Below are positions 34,451 through 42,654 of a stretch of 64,000 nucleotides of DNA, piece after piece (within the stretch, counting starts at the first letter, position 1; each line of letters begins with the position of its first letter). The position numbers and the translations under genes were made by a program. The notes beneath the pieces were generated by a model. The model made no database searches. It saw only the letters and a list, made by a program, of their open reading frames with translations, and was not told the DNA's origin. Location of the stretch: positions 1 to 64,000 of the forward strand of contig DATLYZ010000031.1 in assembly GCA_035574255.1 (NCBI GenBank), given 5' to 3'. This DNA is from JADJOM01 sp035574255 (GTDB lineage Bacteria; Gemmatimonadota; Gemmatimonadetes; Gemmatimonadales; GWC2-71-9).

Positions 34451-36460
34451 ATGGTTTCCGCCCTTGTGCTGTTGGCGGTGCTGCAGCAACCCCAGAGTCC
34501 TCCCCCCCCGCCGCCGCCGCCGCGGCCTCTGCTCACCAGCCCGATCGCGAAGGCCGTCATCCAGCCGGCCGAAGCGGCGGTGCTGGTCGGCGACACGCTT
34601 CGGCTCCGCGCCGTGGCCTACGATTCGGCGGGGCGCGAGATCGAGGACGTCACGGCCACCTGGATCACCTCCGGGGGCTTCTTCGAAGGGGCGGTGGACT
34701 CCACCGGCCTGGTGACCGGCGGCTCCACCGGGACGCTCACGGTGACGGCCCTGCTCAAGGCGAAACGCGGGGGGCGCTCGGTGCCCGCCATCGGTCGGGT
34801 GACGATCCTGCCGCAGCCTGCGGCCCGGGTGGAGGTGGCGCCGGTGGTGTCGCGGCTCTATGTGGGGCAGTCGCTGGTGCTGAACGCCACCCCCTATGCC
34901 GCCAACAACGACCGGCGCTACGACGCGGTCACCTGGAGTTCCGACCGGCCCACCGTGGCGGCGGTGTCGCCTGACGGGCGAGTGACGGCCCGCGCTCCGG
35001 GTCGGGCGACGCTCACGGCCAGGGCGGGCCGGGCGGTGGCGTCCCTGGCCATCACGGTGGTACCCAACCCCGTCACGGCGGTGCGCCTCGAGCCGGCCAC
35101 CGCCTCGGTCCGGACCGGCGACGTGGTGGCGTTCACCTTCGTGGCCCGAGCCGGCGCGCGGCCGGTCGCCGACGCCGTCCCCGAATGGACCCTGAGCCCG
35201 GGCCACGGGCTGCTCGAGCCGGATGGCACGTTCGTGGCCGATCTCCCCGGCACCTACCGCGTCTTCGCCACCTTCGCCGGGAAGGTGGCGGAGGCGGTCG
35301 TGGAGGTGCGGCCGCGGGATGTCCGGCGGCCCGTGACCCTGGTCGGCCGGCTGCCCATCGCCATGACGGCGGCGGAATTCTGGCTCCACCCCGATGGCAA
35401 GCACGGCTACCTCACCACGGTCGGGGACCGGGTCTACGCGATCGACTTGCACGACCCGGCCCGGCCGTTCATCACCGATTCGGTCGTGGTGGACGCGCGG
35501 ACGATCAACGACCTCATGACCACCGAGGACGGCAAGTTCGGGGTGCTCACCCGCGAAGGGGCATCGTCCCGCAAGAACGGCATCGTCGTTCTGTCATTCG
35601 AGGACCCGGCGCACCCCAGGCCGATCGCGGATTTCACCGAGACGGTCTCCGGCGGCGTGCACTCGACCTATGTCTACCACGGGCATGTCTACCTCACCGA
35701 CGACGCGACCGGCTCGATGCGGGTGATCGACATCCGCGACCCGTATCATCCCAGGCAGGTTGCCCGGTGGGAAACCCCGCGGTCGCCGGCCGGGCGTACT
35801 CTGCACGACATCGATGTGCGGGACGGCCTGGCTTACCTCTCCTACTGGAACGACGGGCTGGTCATTCTGGACGTGGGGAACGGCATCAAGGGGGGCAGTC
35901 CCGAAAACCCGGTGCTCGTGTCGCAGCTCAAGTACGATCTGAACGCGCTCTACCGCGACGTGGAGGCGGTGGGCGGGCCCGGCTTCATCCGGGGGACGCA
36001 TACCGCGTGGCGGCACGGCAAGTACGTCTTCGTGGGCGACGAGGTCTTCGCGGCCAAACCGCAGGCCACGGGCTTCTACGTCGGCGTGCTGGGGCTGGGG
36101 CGGGCCTACGGGCGGCTCCACGTGGTGGACGTCTCGGACATCACCCGGCCGCGGATCGTGGCCTGGTACGAGCCCAAGGACGGCGGGACCCACAACGTGT
36201 GGGTGGCGGGGGACACGCTCTATCTTGGCGATTACCAGGGCGGGCTCCGGGTGCTGGACATCTCCGGCGAACTCCGGGGCGATCTGCTGCGACAGGGCCG
36301 GGAGATCGCGCACGTCGCCACGGGGGACAAACAGGGCTTCACACCCAACGCCGCCAATGCCTGGGGTGCGATCTACCGGGACGGCTACATCTACGTGCCC
36401 GACATGAACTCGGGGCTGTGGATCGTCAAGGTGGAGCCGCAGAACGCGCTGACGCCGTAG
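34451..36460 (+). CDS. Secreted protein with bacterial Ig-like domains and LVIVD propeller
   Basis: 669 residues. Short signal-like N-terminus MVSALVLLAVLQ, then a run of eight prolines. Residues 40-300 hold three Ig-like (BIG_2) units with phrases like ATWITSGG, VTWSSDRPTVAAVSPDGRVT and GRATLTARA. Residues 310-660 contain LVIVD-type repeats: VYAIDLHDPARP, MRVIDIRDPYHPRQVARW, LVILDVGNG, LHVVDVSDITRP and LRVLDISGE. LVIVD propellers occur in large surface proteins. Probably exported; role unknown. TATATT at 34414-34419 is a likely -10. Confidence 0.75.
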   Translation: MVSALVLLAVLQQPQSPPPPPPPPRPLLTSPIAKAVIQPAEAAVLVGDTLRLRAVAYDSAGREIEDVTATWITSGGFFEGAVDSTGLVTGGSTGTLTVTALLKAKRGGRSVPAIGRVTILPQPAARVEVAPVVSRLYVGQSLVLNATPYAANNDRRYDAVTWSSDRPTVAAVSPDGRVTARAPGRATLTARAGRAVASLAITVVPNPVTAVRLEPATASVRTGDVVAFTFVARAGARPVADAVPEWTLSPGHGLLEPDGTFVADLPGTYRVFATFAGKVAEAVVEVRPRDVRRPVTLVGRLPIAMTAAEFWLHPDGKHGYLTTVGDRVYAIDLHDPARPFITDSVVVDARTINDLMTTEDGKFGVLTREGASSRKNGIVVLSFEDPAHPRPIADFTETVSGGVHSTYVYHGHVYLTDDATGSMRVIDIRDPYHPRQVARWETPRSPAGRTLHDIDVRDGLAYLSYWNDGLVILDVGNGIKGGSPENPVLVSQLKYDLNALYRDVEAVGGPGFIRGTHTAWRHGKYVFVGDEVFAAKPQATGFYVGVLGLGRAYGRLHVVDVSDITRPRIVAWYEPKDGGTHNVWVAGDTLYLGDYQGGLRVLDISGELRGDLLRQGREIAHVATGDKQGFTPNAANAWGAIYRDGYIYVPDMNSGLWIVKVEPQNALTP

Positions 36461-36476
36461 GCGGGTGGCGGGGCGT

Positions 36477-36482
36477 TATATT
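36477..36482 (+). promoter_or_regulatory. Leaderless -10 box before the gene at 36489
   Basis: TATATT, 6 bp before the ATG at 36489. No Shine-Dalgarno and no good -35 at the standard distance. The spacing puts transcription start on or beside the A of ATG. Confidence 0.5.
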
Positions 36483-36488
36483 GCTTCC

Positions 36489-37100
36489 ATGACCTCCCCC
36501 CAGACGCTCACCGTCCGGACTTTCACCGATCGCGCGGAAGCGCTGGCGCACTTCGTCCTCCGTGCGGGGGAGGCCCCGCGGATCATCGCGTTCGACGACG
36601 CCATGGGGTGCCCAATGGACATCGCCCTGGCGGCGCTGGAGTGGACCAAGGCCGTGGGCATTCTCCATGACGACGACCTGATCCACGCGGCCCGGCTCAC
36701 GAGCGAGACGGCCGCCGCGGTGATCGAGCGCAAGATCGAGGGGGGGCGGCAGTACGTGTACCTGGGCCCCCGGCTGGATGCCCCCCCGATGGACGTCTTC
36801 GAGGGCAAGGTGCTCTTCGATGAGCCGGGGGTGAAAGCCGTGGAGTTCAGCCAGCGAGCCCACGCGCTCGCCCACTTCCTCCGGGCCACCTCGGGCTCGG
36901 GAGCCCTGCTGGCGATCCTGGGCCGCCGGGCACCCGAAGTGCGCCACATTCGGCGCTGGCTGGGTTCCATTCTGGGCGAGCTGGACCAGCCCCGAGCACT
37001 CGTCGGCGGATGGTTCGCCGTGGGCGGTGCCGGGTGCCTGCTGGCGGGGCCCGACGCCGAAGCCGGCTACCGGTATATCGAGGTCGGCCTGGAACCCTGA
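36489..37100 (+). CDS. Hypothetical protein, 203 residues
   Basis: No signal peptide. Residues 1-110 contain RAGEAPRIIAFDDAMGCPMDIALAALEWTKAVG (key: FDDAMGCPMDIA) and a central LLAILGRRAPEVRHIRRWLGS. The C-terminus is Gly-rich and hydrophobic (ALVGGWFAVGGAGCLLAGPD). Codon use and a clean TATATT box 6 bp before ATG support a real gene. No family recognised. The next 705 bp are non-coding. Confidence 0.65.
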   Translation: MTSPQTLTVRTFTDRAEALAHFVLRAGEAPRIIAFDDAMGCPMDIALAALEWTKAVGILHDDDLIHAARLTSETAAAVIERKIEGGRQYVYLGPRLDAPPMDVFEGKVLFDEPGVKAVEFSQRAHALAHFLRATSGSGALLAILGRRAPEVRHIRRWLGSILGELDQPRALVGGWFAVGGAGCLLAGPDAEAGYRYIEVGLEP

Positions 37101-37363
37101 CGGCGGGTTCGGGTTCTCCTGGGTGGCGACCCCTTCTCGGGGCTCGAGCCGAGCACCCCTCCATCCGAACCGACTCCCCTCCGCACCCTATCGCACCGCA
37201 TGTTGACGGCTGTGAATCCACATCTCCACATGGTGTGGAGAGGCTGGGGATGCGGGGTTGCGGGCGGCAGTTAGGCGTCCACATCCCTCCACGTCGAGAC
37301 AGCCTAACCCGAACAAAGACAGGCGCTTGCGCGATTCGTCCACAGGCCTATCTTAGGGCTACC

Positions 37364-37412
37364 GCTGACGCGACACGTGGCAGAACCGGTTGTTCTGCCG
37401 GCGGACGTCAGC
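37364..37412. ncRNA. Nested two-helix RNA element
   Basis: Outer stem GCTGACG (37364-37370) with CGTCAGC (37406-37412); inner stem GGCAGAAC (37379-37386), loop CGGTT, GTTCTGCC (37392-37399). An asymmetric internal loop separates them. Could be the core of a longer non-coding RNA ending at the hairpin at 37740-37775. Confidence 0.3.
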
Positions 37413-37739
37413 GAGCCTGGGCGGGAATTCAGGGGAGATCTCCGACGTCGGCAAGGGCTCAGGGGATCGGCGATCCTGGTGGCACACCGGCCCAGGCAGG
37501 TGAAGCCAGTCGCGCGCTTTACCCGCCCCGATGTAGCGCCTCGGGGTGCAGTGCGAGAGGTTGGTCCGCGACCCGACCCGACTCGCAGCGCTCGCGCCGA
37601 CGAACCAGGTGGGACGGCCATCCGGCCTGGGGATCACGTACCGAGGCCTCACCCATCCTCAACCGGCCGCACATCAGCGCCGGCGGTGGGGAGAGAAGAA
37701 CGGCGGCGAAGGCTCCGCCCTCGGACGAGTCAGCGTGGT

Positions 37740-37775
37740 AAGTGGCCGCCGGGCCCCCGAGTCCGGCGGCCACTT
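37740..37775. terminator. 13-bp perfect hairpin
   Basis: AAGTGGCCGCCGG, 10-nt loop, CCGGCGGCCACTT. One of the two longest perfect stems in the window. There is no U-run on either strand. It lies 31 bp beyond the stop of the minus-strand gene ending at 37806, so it may terminate that gene as well as a plus-strand transcript. Confidence 0.55.
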
Positions 37776-37805
37776 CGCATTGGGGCGGGCCGCGTTCTCG
37801 CCCGA

Positions 37806-38126
37806 TCAGTCGGCGCCCCACCAGTTGTCGCACCGGGCGGGCCGGGGTCGCCGGCCGGGGCGCGAGGGGGCGGGGCGGGGCGGTTCCACCGGCCCCAGGG
37901 CGTTGTCGGCGAGCCAGGCGCGAAAGGCCGCGTCCAGGTCCTCCGGCGGCAACACGGGATCCCAGGGGAACACGGGGCACCGGTGCCCTTCCACCATCAG
38001 GTACCACAGGGCAGGCGTGGCCGGCTCGCCCCGGCGCGGATCGGCGGCGCGGGCCTCGTAGGTGACGAAGTGAAAGGACCGGCCCCGGACGAACAGATGG
38101 CGTTGCTCTGGTTTGAACCCGGACAC
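37806..38126 (-). CDS. Hypothetical protein, about 106 residues
   Basis: GTG start chosen for the GGGGAGAG Shine-Dalgarno 6-7 nt upstream. Compact beta-rich body GRSFHFVTYEARAADPRRGE and PALWYLMVEGHRCPVFPWDP, then an Ala/Pro/Arg-rich tail. No membrane segment or known family. Downstream lies the 13-bp hairpin. Confidence 0.55.
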   Translation of the reverse strand: MSGFKPEQRHLFVRGRSFHFVTYEARAADPRRGEPATPALWYLMVEGHRCPVFPWDPVLPPEDLDAAFRAWLADNALGPVEPPRPAPSRPGRRPRPARCDNWWGAD

Positions 38127-38239
38127 GAAGCACTCTCCCCGCTCGAGAGGCGGGCAAGACCGGTGATGGCAGGAGGGCCAGCGGCGGTGTTGCCAGGAGG
38201 GACGGCGGGAAGATAACCAAGCGTGGGGGTGCGCGCTGC

Positions 38240-39007
38240 CTACCCCAGGACCTCCACCACGCTCCGGAGCACCCGGTCCGGCCTTACCCCGCTCTCCGCC
38301 AGGATCCCCTCGCGGTACTTTCCCGTCTGCACCAGCCATCCCTGGAATCCCGCCTCCTGCGCGCCCCGCACGTCGGACCAGAGGTCGTCGCCCACCATGA
38401 CGATCTCGTGCGGATCGGTTCCGGCCGGGAGCTCGAGGCTCGCTGCGGCCAGCCGGAAGAACTCCCGGCTCGGTTTCCCCACCACCACGGCTGGCTTCCC
38501 CGAGGCGTATTCCAGGGCCGCGACGAACGGGCCGGCATCGAGAGTGAGTCCCCCGGCCTTCTGGAAGTACCGGTCCTTGGAAAGGGCGACGAGCTCGGCG
38601 CCGGCCTGGAGCCGGCTGAAGGCGAGCTGGAGCAGCGCGAAGTCCCAGCGCTCGCCGAGATCTCCCACGATGACTGCCTGACAGGGCTCCTCGAAGCGGA
38701 CGAACGTGAGCCCTTCCAGGTCCTCGAGCGAGGGTTCAGGGGTGAGGGCCAGCACTCGGCGGAGGCCGCGGCCGGCTGCATAGCGGCCCGCGGCGACCGC
38801 GGGGGTCACGATCTCCTCCGGCGAGATCCGGTAGCCCAGGCTCCAGAGCCGTTCGACCAGCCCGCGCCGCGAGCGGCTGGTGGTGTTGGTGACGCAGCGG
38901 AACGGGAGGCCGCGCTCCCGGAGCGCCTCGAGCAGCGCCGGTCCGCCGGGGACGGGGTCCTGATCCACGTACAGGGTGCCGTCCAGGTCGAGGAGCAGGC
39001 CGCGCAT
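38240..39007 (-). CDS. HAD-superfamily phosphatase, NagD/LHPP-like subfamily IIA
   Basis: 255 residues. Motif I LLLDLDGTLY (nucleophile Asp and acid/base Asp), motif II VTNTTSRSR, motif III lysine in VVVGKPSREFF, motif IV VMVGDDLWSDVRGAQEAGF. The C2-type cap with the VTNT phrase is typical of NagD, PGP and LHPP phosphatases. Substrate unknown. ATG at 39007 directly precedes motif I; upstream frame is not coding-like. Confidence 0.88.
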   Translation of the reverse strand: MRGLLLDLDGTLYVDQDPVPGGPALLEALRERGLPFRCVTNTTSRSRRGLVERLWSLGYRISPEEIVTPAVAAGRYAAGRGLRRVLALTPEPSLEDLEGLTFVRFEEPCQAVIVGDLGERWDFALLQLAFSRLQAGAELVALSKDRYFQKAGGLTLDAGPFVAALEYASGKPAVVVGKPSREFFRLAAASLELPAGTDPHEIVMVGDDLWSDVRGAQEAGFQGWLVQTGKYREGILAESGVRPDRVLRSVVEVLG

Positions 39008-39089
39008 GGCGCGAGAGGTACGTGGGGACGGGCTCCGGCGCAAGGCCCGCCTTGACAGGAGGCGTCCGAGGCTCCACATCCCGTCAGGC

Positions 39090-39124
39090 GTCACCCGTCA
39101 CCCGTCACCCGTCACCCGTCACCC
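39090..39124. repeat. Heptanucleotide tandem repeat GTCACCC x5
   Basis: Five exact copies of GTCACCC followed by GTCCCC, ending 12 bp before the ATG at 39137 and between divergent genes. A slippage-prone tract that could vary the promoter spacing. Confidence 0.75.
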
Positions 39125-39136
39125 GTCCCCGCTCCC

Positions 39137-39562
39137 ATGCCCGCTTCCGGACCACAGCGCCGCTTCTGCATCGTGAACCCCGGAGGCGGCTCCCTTACCG
39201 TCCGCCTCCTCGCCAACCAGGCCCTCCGGGCCGGCGCCGACTTCCGGATCGTGCGCATGAAGCCGGAGAAGAAGGAGGTGCGGGAGGTCTGGAAGCTCGT
39301 CGCCGGCGACACCGGTGTGGGCGAGCACGAGGTCAAGCTCAAGCCGCGGAGCCTCGGGAGCAATGTCATGGCTTGGCAGGTGCTGGTCTGTTCGCTGATC
39401 CCCGGCGTCGAGGCCGGTACCGTGGAGATTCAGGTGGTTCAGGACGGGGTCACCTGTCCGGTGACCAAGCCGACCCAGTGGGCTCTCGAGCGGGTGCCCC
39501 GCTGCGAGGGGCGGGCCCGACCGCTGTCGATCCGCGGGCACCTCACGTTTCTGACCGCCTGA
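39137..39562 (+). CDS. Hypothetical protein, 141 residues
   Basis: No signal peptide. Contains RRFCIVNPGGGSLTVRLLAN and the basic KPEKKEVREVWKLV, then a beta-rich part with two Cys (QDGVTCPVTKPTQWALERV, RCEGRARP). No family recognised. No Shine-Dalgarno; the GTCACCC repeats lie just upstream. A secreted-protein gene follows after 16 bp on the same strand, so they are probably co-transcribed. Confidence 0.6.
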   Translation: MPASGPQRRFCIVNPGGGSLTVRLLANQALRAGADFRIVRMKPEKKEVREVWKLVAGDTGVGEHEVKLKPRSLGSNVMAWQVLVCSLIPGVEAGTVEIQVVQDGVTCPVTKPTQWALERVPRCEGRARPLSIRGHLTFLTA

Positions 39563-39578
39563 GACTCCCGGAGCGGCG

Positions 39579-40610
39579 ATGCGCCTCACCACCTGCGGCC
39601 TCGGCCTGGCACTCGGCGCGCTCCTGCCGGCCGCGGCGCTCCGCGGCCAGGAGGCCGATCCGGCCTACCGGTTCGTCCTCGACTACGACGTGCCGGAGTC
39701 TCCGGCCCTGGTCGCCATCGGGTCGGCCACCGGCAACATCACCCGGGGGAGCGCCGCCAAGCCGTTTGTCGCCCAGCTCGTGAACCAGTTCCAGTCGGGC
39801 GAGAAGGTGGCCAACGGGCTCGGCCTCGATCTGGCGCCGTACTTCCTGTACGGCGGACGCCTCACGAGCATCGAGGAGTACCGCCGGAACACCCTCAAGC
39901 GGATCCTCGCCAACGCCAGCCTGTCGCTCGCCACCGCGCAGGACGCAAGCGATTCGACTTCCCTCGTCTTCGGGGTGGGAATCCGGCTGACCTTGTTCGA
40001 CGCCCACGACCTGCTCCAGGACCCGGAGCTGGGCCGGGACATTGACGACCTCCTCGCGGCCGCGGCGAGCGCGGAGGGCGCCGAACTGTTGGAGGACGAC
40101 GTCATCGAGCCGGCGGGCGCAGAACTGGATTTCGGGCCGGCCTACGAGCGGGCCCGGGCCCGGGTGCGGAACCGGCGGGGCGGGGCGTTGAGCCTCGCCT
40201 GGGCGATGAGCGGCCTTCTCAAGGGCTCGATCGCGTCGGGCGACAGCATCCAGAACACCCGGCACACGGTCTGGGCCGCCTACCGCTATTCGCTGGGCGG
40301 CGGGACCGACGCGCTCGCGCAGCTCCAGTGGCGCCAGACCGAGGCCAAGGCCAGCTCCTTTAGGGGCGGCGCGGCGCTCCGGGCCACCACCGACCGGTAT
40401 GCCGTCGCAGCGGAGCTCTTCTTCGATTCCGACCCCGATGAAGCCGCCTCCGGGCGGCTCGGCGTGGGTGTGAACGCGGAACTCCGGGTAACCAGGGGCG
40501 TGGCGCTCATCGGCCAGCTCGCCACCGAGCCGGTTACCGTGGGCAATCGCACCGCTTCCCGGGTGCGGCTCCGGACCTCGGTACGGTGGAACGCCACCGC
40601 CGAGCCCTAG
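39579..40610 (+). CDS. Secreted protein, probable outer-membrane-associated
   Basis: 343 residues with a signal peptide (LTTCGLGLALGALLPAAALRGQ). Alternating strands such as TVWAAYRYSLGGGTDALAQLQW, AVAAELFFDSD and RLGVGVNAELRVTRGVALIGQLA suggest a beta-barrel or a beta-sandwich. The last residues VRWNATAEP do not end in Phe, so it is not a standard barrel end. CGGAG serves as Shine-Dalgarno. Function unknown. Confidence 0.6.
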   Translation: MRLTTCGLGLALGALLPAAALRGQEADPAYRFVLDYDVPESPALVAIGSATGNITRGSAAKPFVAQLVNQFQSGEKVANGLGLDLAPYFLYGGRLTSIEEYRRNTLKRILANASLSLATAQDASDSTSLVFGVGIRLTLFDAHDLLQDPELGRDIDDLLAAAASAEGAELLEDDVIEPAGAELDFGPAYERARARVRNRRGGALSLAWAMSGLLKGSIASGDSIQNTRHTVWAAYRYSLGGGTDALAQLQWRQTEAKASSFRGGAALRATTDRYAVAAELFFDSDPDEAASGRLGVGVNAELRVTRGVALIGQLATEPVTVGNRTASRVRLRTSVRWNATAEP

Positions 40611-40745
40611 GGCGGGCCCCCGGCCCGGATCCGCTGTCCACCGGGCGCTCTGGGGATTCGGGGAACGGGCCGCCGAGGGCGCCGAGGGGTGTGCTGGAGG
40701 TTTCCCGGACCGGCCGGATCTGGACCGGCTCACCGTCGCCGCGGC

Positions 40746-42119
40746 TCAGTACCGCCCCAGGTAGTTCCGGATCTCCCACTCCGTCACTTCCTGGTTGAAT
40801 TGCGCCACCTCCGCCCGCTTGGCCTCGAGAAACCGTTCGGTGAGGTGCTCCCCCAGGGCGTCCTTGATCACGTCGTCCTTCTCGAATCGGTCCAGCGCCT
40901 CGTGCAGGTCACGCGGCAGGTCGTCAATCTGGTACTTGCGCCGGTCGCGGAAGCTCATGCGGAAGACGTTCCGGTTCACGGGCTCCCGGCACTCGTACTT
41001 GTTGATCACCCCGTCCAGCCCTGCCGCGAGCTGGACCGCGATCGAGAGATAGGGGTTGGCCGAGGGGTCGGGCATCCGGAGTTCGCAGCGGGTGCCGATC
41101 CCGCGCCGCTCCGGAATCCGGACCAGCGGGGAGCGGTTCCGCATGCTCCAGACCACATTGACCGGCGCCTCGTACCCCGGGATCAGGCGTTTGTAGGAGT
41201 TGATGAGCGGATTGGTGATGGCGCAGAACCCCCGCGCGTGCCTGAGGAGTCCCTCCACGTACTGGAGCGCCACCTCGGAGAGCTGGTGTTCGGTCCGCGG
41301 GTCGTAGAAGGCGTTCTCCTTCCCCCGGAAGAGGGACTGGTGGGTGTGCATTCCGCTTCCGTTCTGGCCCATGATCGGCTTGGGCATGAACGAGGCGATG
41401 AACCCGTTGGCGTGGGCGATGGCGCGCACCACGAACCGGAAGGTGGCGATGTTGTCGGCGGTGGTGAGCGCGTCGGCGTAGCGGAAGTCCACCTCGTGTT
41501 GCCCCGGTGCCACCTCGTGGTGCGCCGCCTCCACCTCGAAGCCCATCATCTCGAGGTCGTTCACGATCCGGCGGCGGAGCTCCTCGCCCTTGTCCACCGG
41601 GGTGAGGTCGAAGTAGCTCCCGCTGTCGTGGGTGCTCGTGCTGGGGTCGCCGCTCGGGTTCCGTTCGAACAGGAAAAACTCCACCTCGCAGCCGGCCATC
41701 ATGCTGTACCCGAGCGACTTGGCCTTCTCGATCTGGCGCTTCAGCGTGAGGCGGGGGCAGCCGGCGAACGGTTCGTGGTCCGGCGTGTAGATGTCGCAGA
41801 GCAAACGGGCCACCCGGCCGCCCTCGGCATCAGAGGGCAGGATCCGGAAGGTGTCCAGGTCCGGCTTGAGGAGCATGTCGCTCTCCTCGATCCGCACGAA
41901 TCCCTCGATCGAGGACCCGTCGAACATGATCTCGCCGTCGAGCGCCTTCTCGAACTGGCTTCTCGGCACCTCGACGTTCTTGTTCACGCCCAGGATGTCG
42001 GTGAACATGAGCCGCATGAAGTCCACCTGGAACTCGTCGGCGAGCTTCAGGATATCGGCCTTGGTGACCCCGGACAGGTGGCGGGGGAATTCGGCGAGGA
42101 TGGGGCGGGCGACGCTCAA
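40746..42119 (-). CDS. glnA: Glutamine synthetase type I, alpha-like (GSI-alpha)
   Basis: 457 residues. N-terminal beta-grasp then catalytic domain with EIMFDGSSIEGFVRIEESDM, MAGCEVEFFLF (metal Glu), NGSGMHTHQSL, RNRSPLVRIPERRGIGTRCELRMPDPSANPYL (key residues). It lacks the Tyr-containing adenylylation loop and the 25-residue insertion of GSI-beta, so it resembles GSI-alpha. TTG start overlapping the stop of a 91-residue protein (TTGA). Assimilates ammonia into glutamine. Promoter for both genes at 42418-42446. Confidence 0.95.
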   Translation of the reverse strand: MSVARPILAEFPRHLSGVTKADILKLADEFQVDFMRLMFTDILGVNKNVEVPRSQFEKALDGEIMFDGSSIEGFVRIEESDMLLKPDLDTFRILPSDAEGGRVARLLCDIYTPDHEPFAGCPRLTLKRQIEKAKSLGYSMMAGCEVEFFLFERNPSGDPSTSTHDSGSYFDLTPVDKGEELRRRIVNDLEMMGFEVEAAHHEVAPGQHEVDFRYADALTTADNIATFRFVVRAIAHANGFIASFMPKPIMGQNGSGMHTHQSLFRGKENAFYDPRTEHQLSEVALQYVEGLLRHARGFCAITNPLINSYKRLIPGYEAPVNVVWSMRNRSPLVRIPERRGIGTRCELRMPDPSANPYLSIAVQLAAGLDGVINKYECREPVNRNVFRMSFRDRRKYQIDDLPRDLHEALDRFEKDDVIKDALGEHLTERFLEAKRAEVAQFNQEVTEWEIRNYLGRY

Positions 42120-42391
42120 CTCAGGCTCTCAAGAATCTTCCACAGCTCGATGGGACTGAACTCGTTGAACCGCTCCACGATGTCCTGTTCGGTCCACTCG
42201 CGGAAGATCCAGCCGGTGCTCCGGTGCCGGGAACCCTCGACGAAATGGAGCCGCCCTTGCGCCAGGGCGCCCACGGTCCGCGTCTCCAGGTAGACGCTCC
42301 AGCGGGTCTGGCTCCGCGCCAGGTCGCCCAGGTGGCGTGCGGCAGGGGCCTCGGGAAGGGGAGGAACCGGCGGCGGCTGCGGCTGACCCAT
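42116..42391 (-). CDS. Small protein translationally coupled to glnA, 91 residues
   Basis: ATG at 42391 with Shine-Dalgarno GGAGGAG. Pro-rich N-terminus, then a compact domain RWSVYLETRTVGALAQGRLHFVEG and WIFREWTEQDIVERFNEFSP ending in LWKILESL. Its stop overlaps the glnA TTG start. No family recognised. Because it is obligately coupled to glnA and precedes it, a role in controlling GS activity or assembly is a reasonable inference. Confidence 0.7.
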   Translation of the reverse strand: MGQPQPPPVPPLPEAPAARHLGDLARSQTRWSVYLETRTVGALAQGRLHFVEGSRHRSTGWIFREWTEQDIVERFNEFSPIELWKILESLS

Positions 42392-42417
42392 GGTCTCCTC
42401 CGGAGCGGCTCACACAG

Positions 42418-42446
42418 AGGGTAATGGGGCCCGGAAAGGGGGACAA
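42418..42446 (-). promoter_or_regulatory. Promoter of the small gene-glnA operon
   Basis: On the minus strand: TTGTCC (complement of 42441-42446), 17-bp spacer, TACCCT (complement of 42418-42423). The start would lie near 42411, giving a 20-nt leader with a good Shine-Dalgarno. No NtrC- or sigma-54-type GG-N10-GC pair was seen. Confidence 0.55.
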
Positions 42447-42615
42447 GACGGCGGCCAGCCTCGGCACCCGAGGGTCCGGCCCCTGGCGCCCTGCCCAGGA
42501 GCGGACGGCGATCTTGTGGAGCGTTCCTGCCGCCCCGATCGGTGACGGGAAACGCGGGTCCGGTGGCGGGCGGGGGCCGCGCCCAGCCGTCCCCCACCAC
42601 CCCTCTCCTCGCTTC

Positions 42616-42645
42616 TTGGGGACTGGTTCAGGACCCGGCTAGATT
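42616..42645 (+). promoter_or_regulatory. Promoter before the zinc-ribbon/TPR gene
   Basis: TTGGGG at 42616-42621, 18-bp spacer, TAGATT at 42640-42645. The ATG at 42655 is 9 bp from the -10, so the leader would be at most a few nucleotides. Confidence 0.45.
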
Positions 42646-42654
42646 CCTCGCCCC

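Larger units (their letters stand above)
37101..37805. other. 705-bp non-coding region rich in perfect hairpins
   Basis: No frame with convincing coding character. Structure seen: TCTCCACA-TGG-TGTGGAGA (37223-37241); GTTAGGC (37270-37276) with GCCTAAC (37312-37318); a nested double stem at 37364-37412; and a 13-bp hairpin at 37740-37775. TCCAC motifs recur six times between 37215 and 37350. It is either a structured RNA gene, a regulatory block, or a decayed gene. Confidence 0.45.

Noticed and set aside
37359..37652. Minus-strand frame of about 97 codons as a gene
   Set aside because: No family match and no Shine-Dalgarno; it covers the nested hairpin, and its codon character is not distinct from neighbouring non-coding sequence.
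37101..37805. RNase P RNA, tmRNA, SRP RNA or oriC
   Set aside because: None of the conserved cores (for example the RNase P GAAAGTCC, the tRNA-like end, the SRP tetraloop) was found and there is no dnaA nearby; DnaA-like motifs carry several mismatches.
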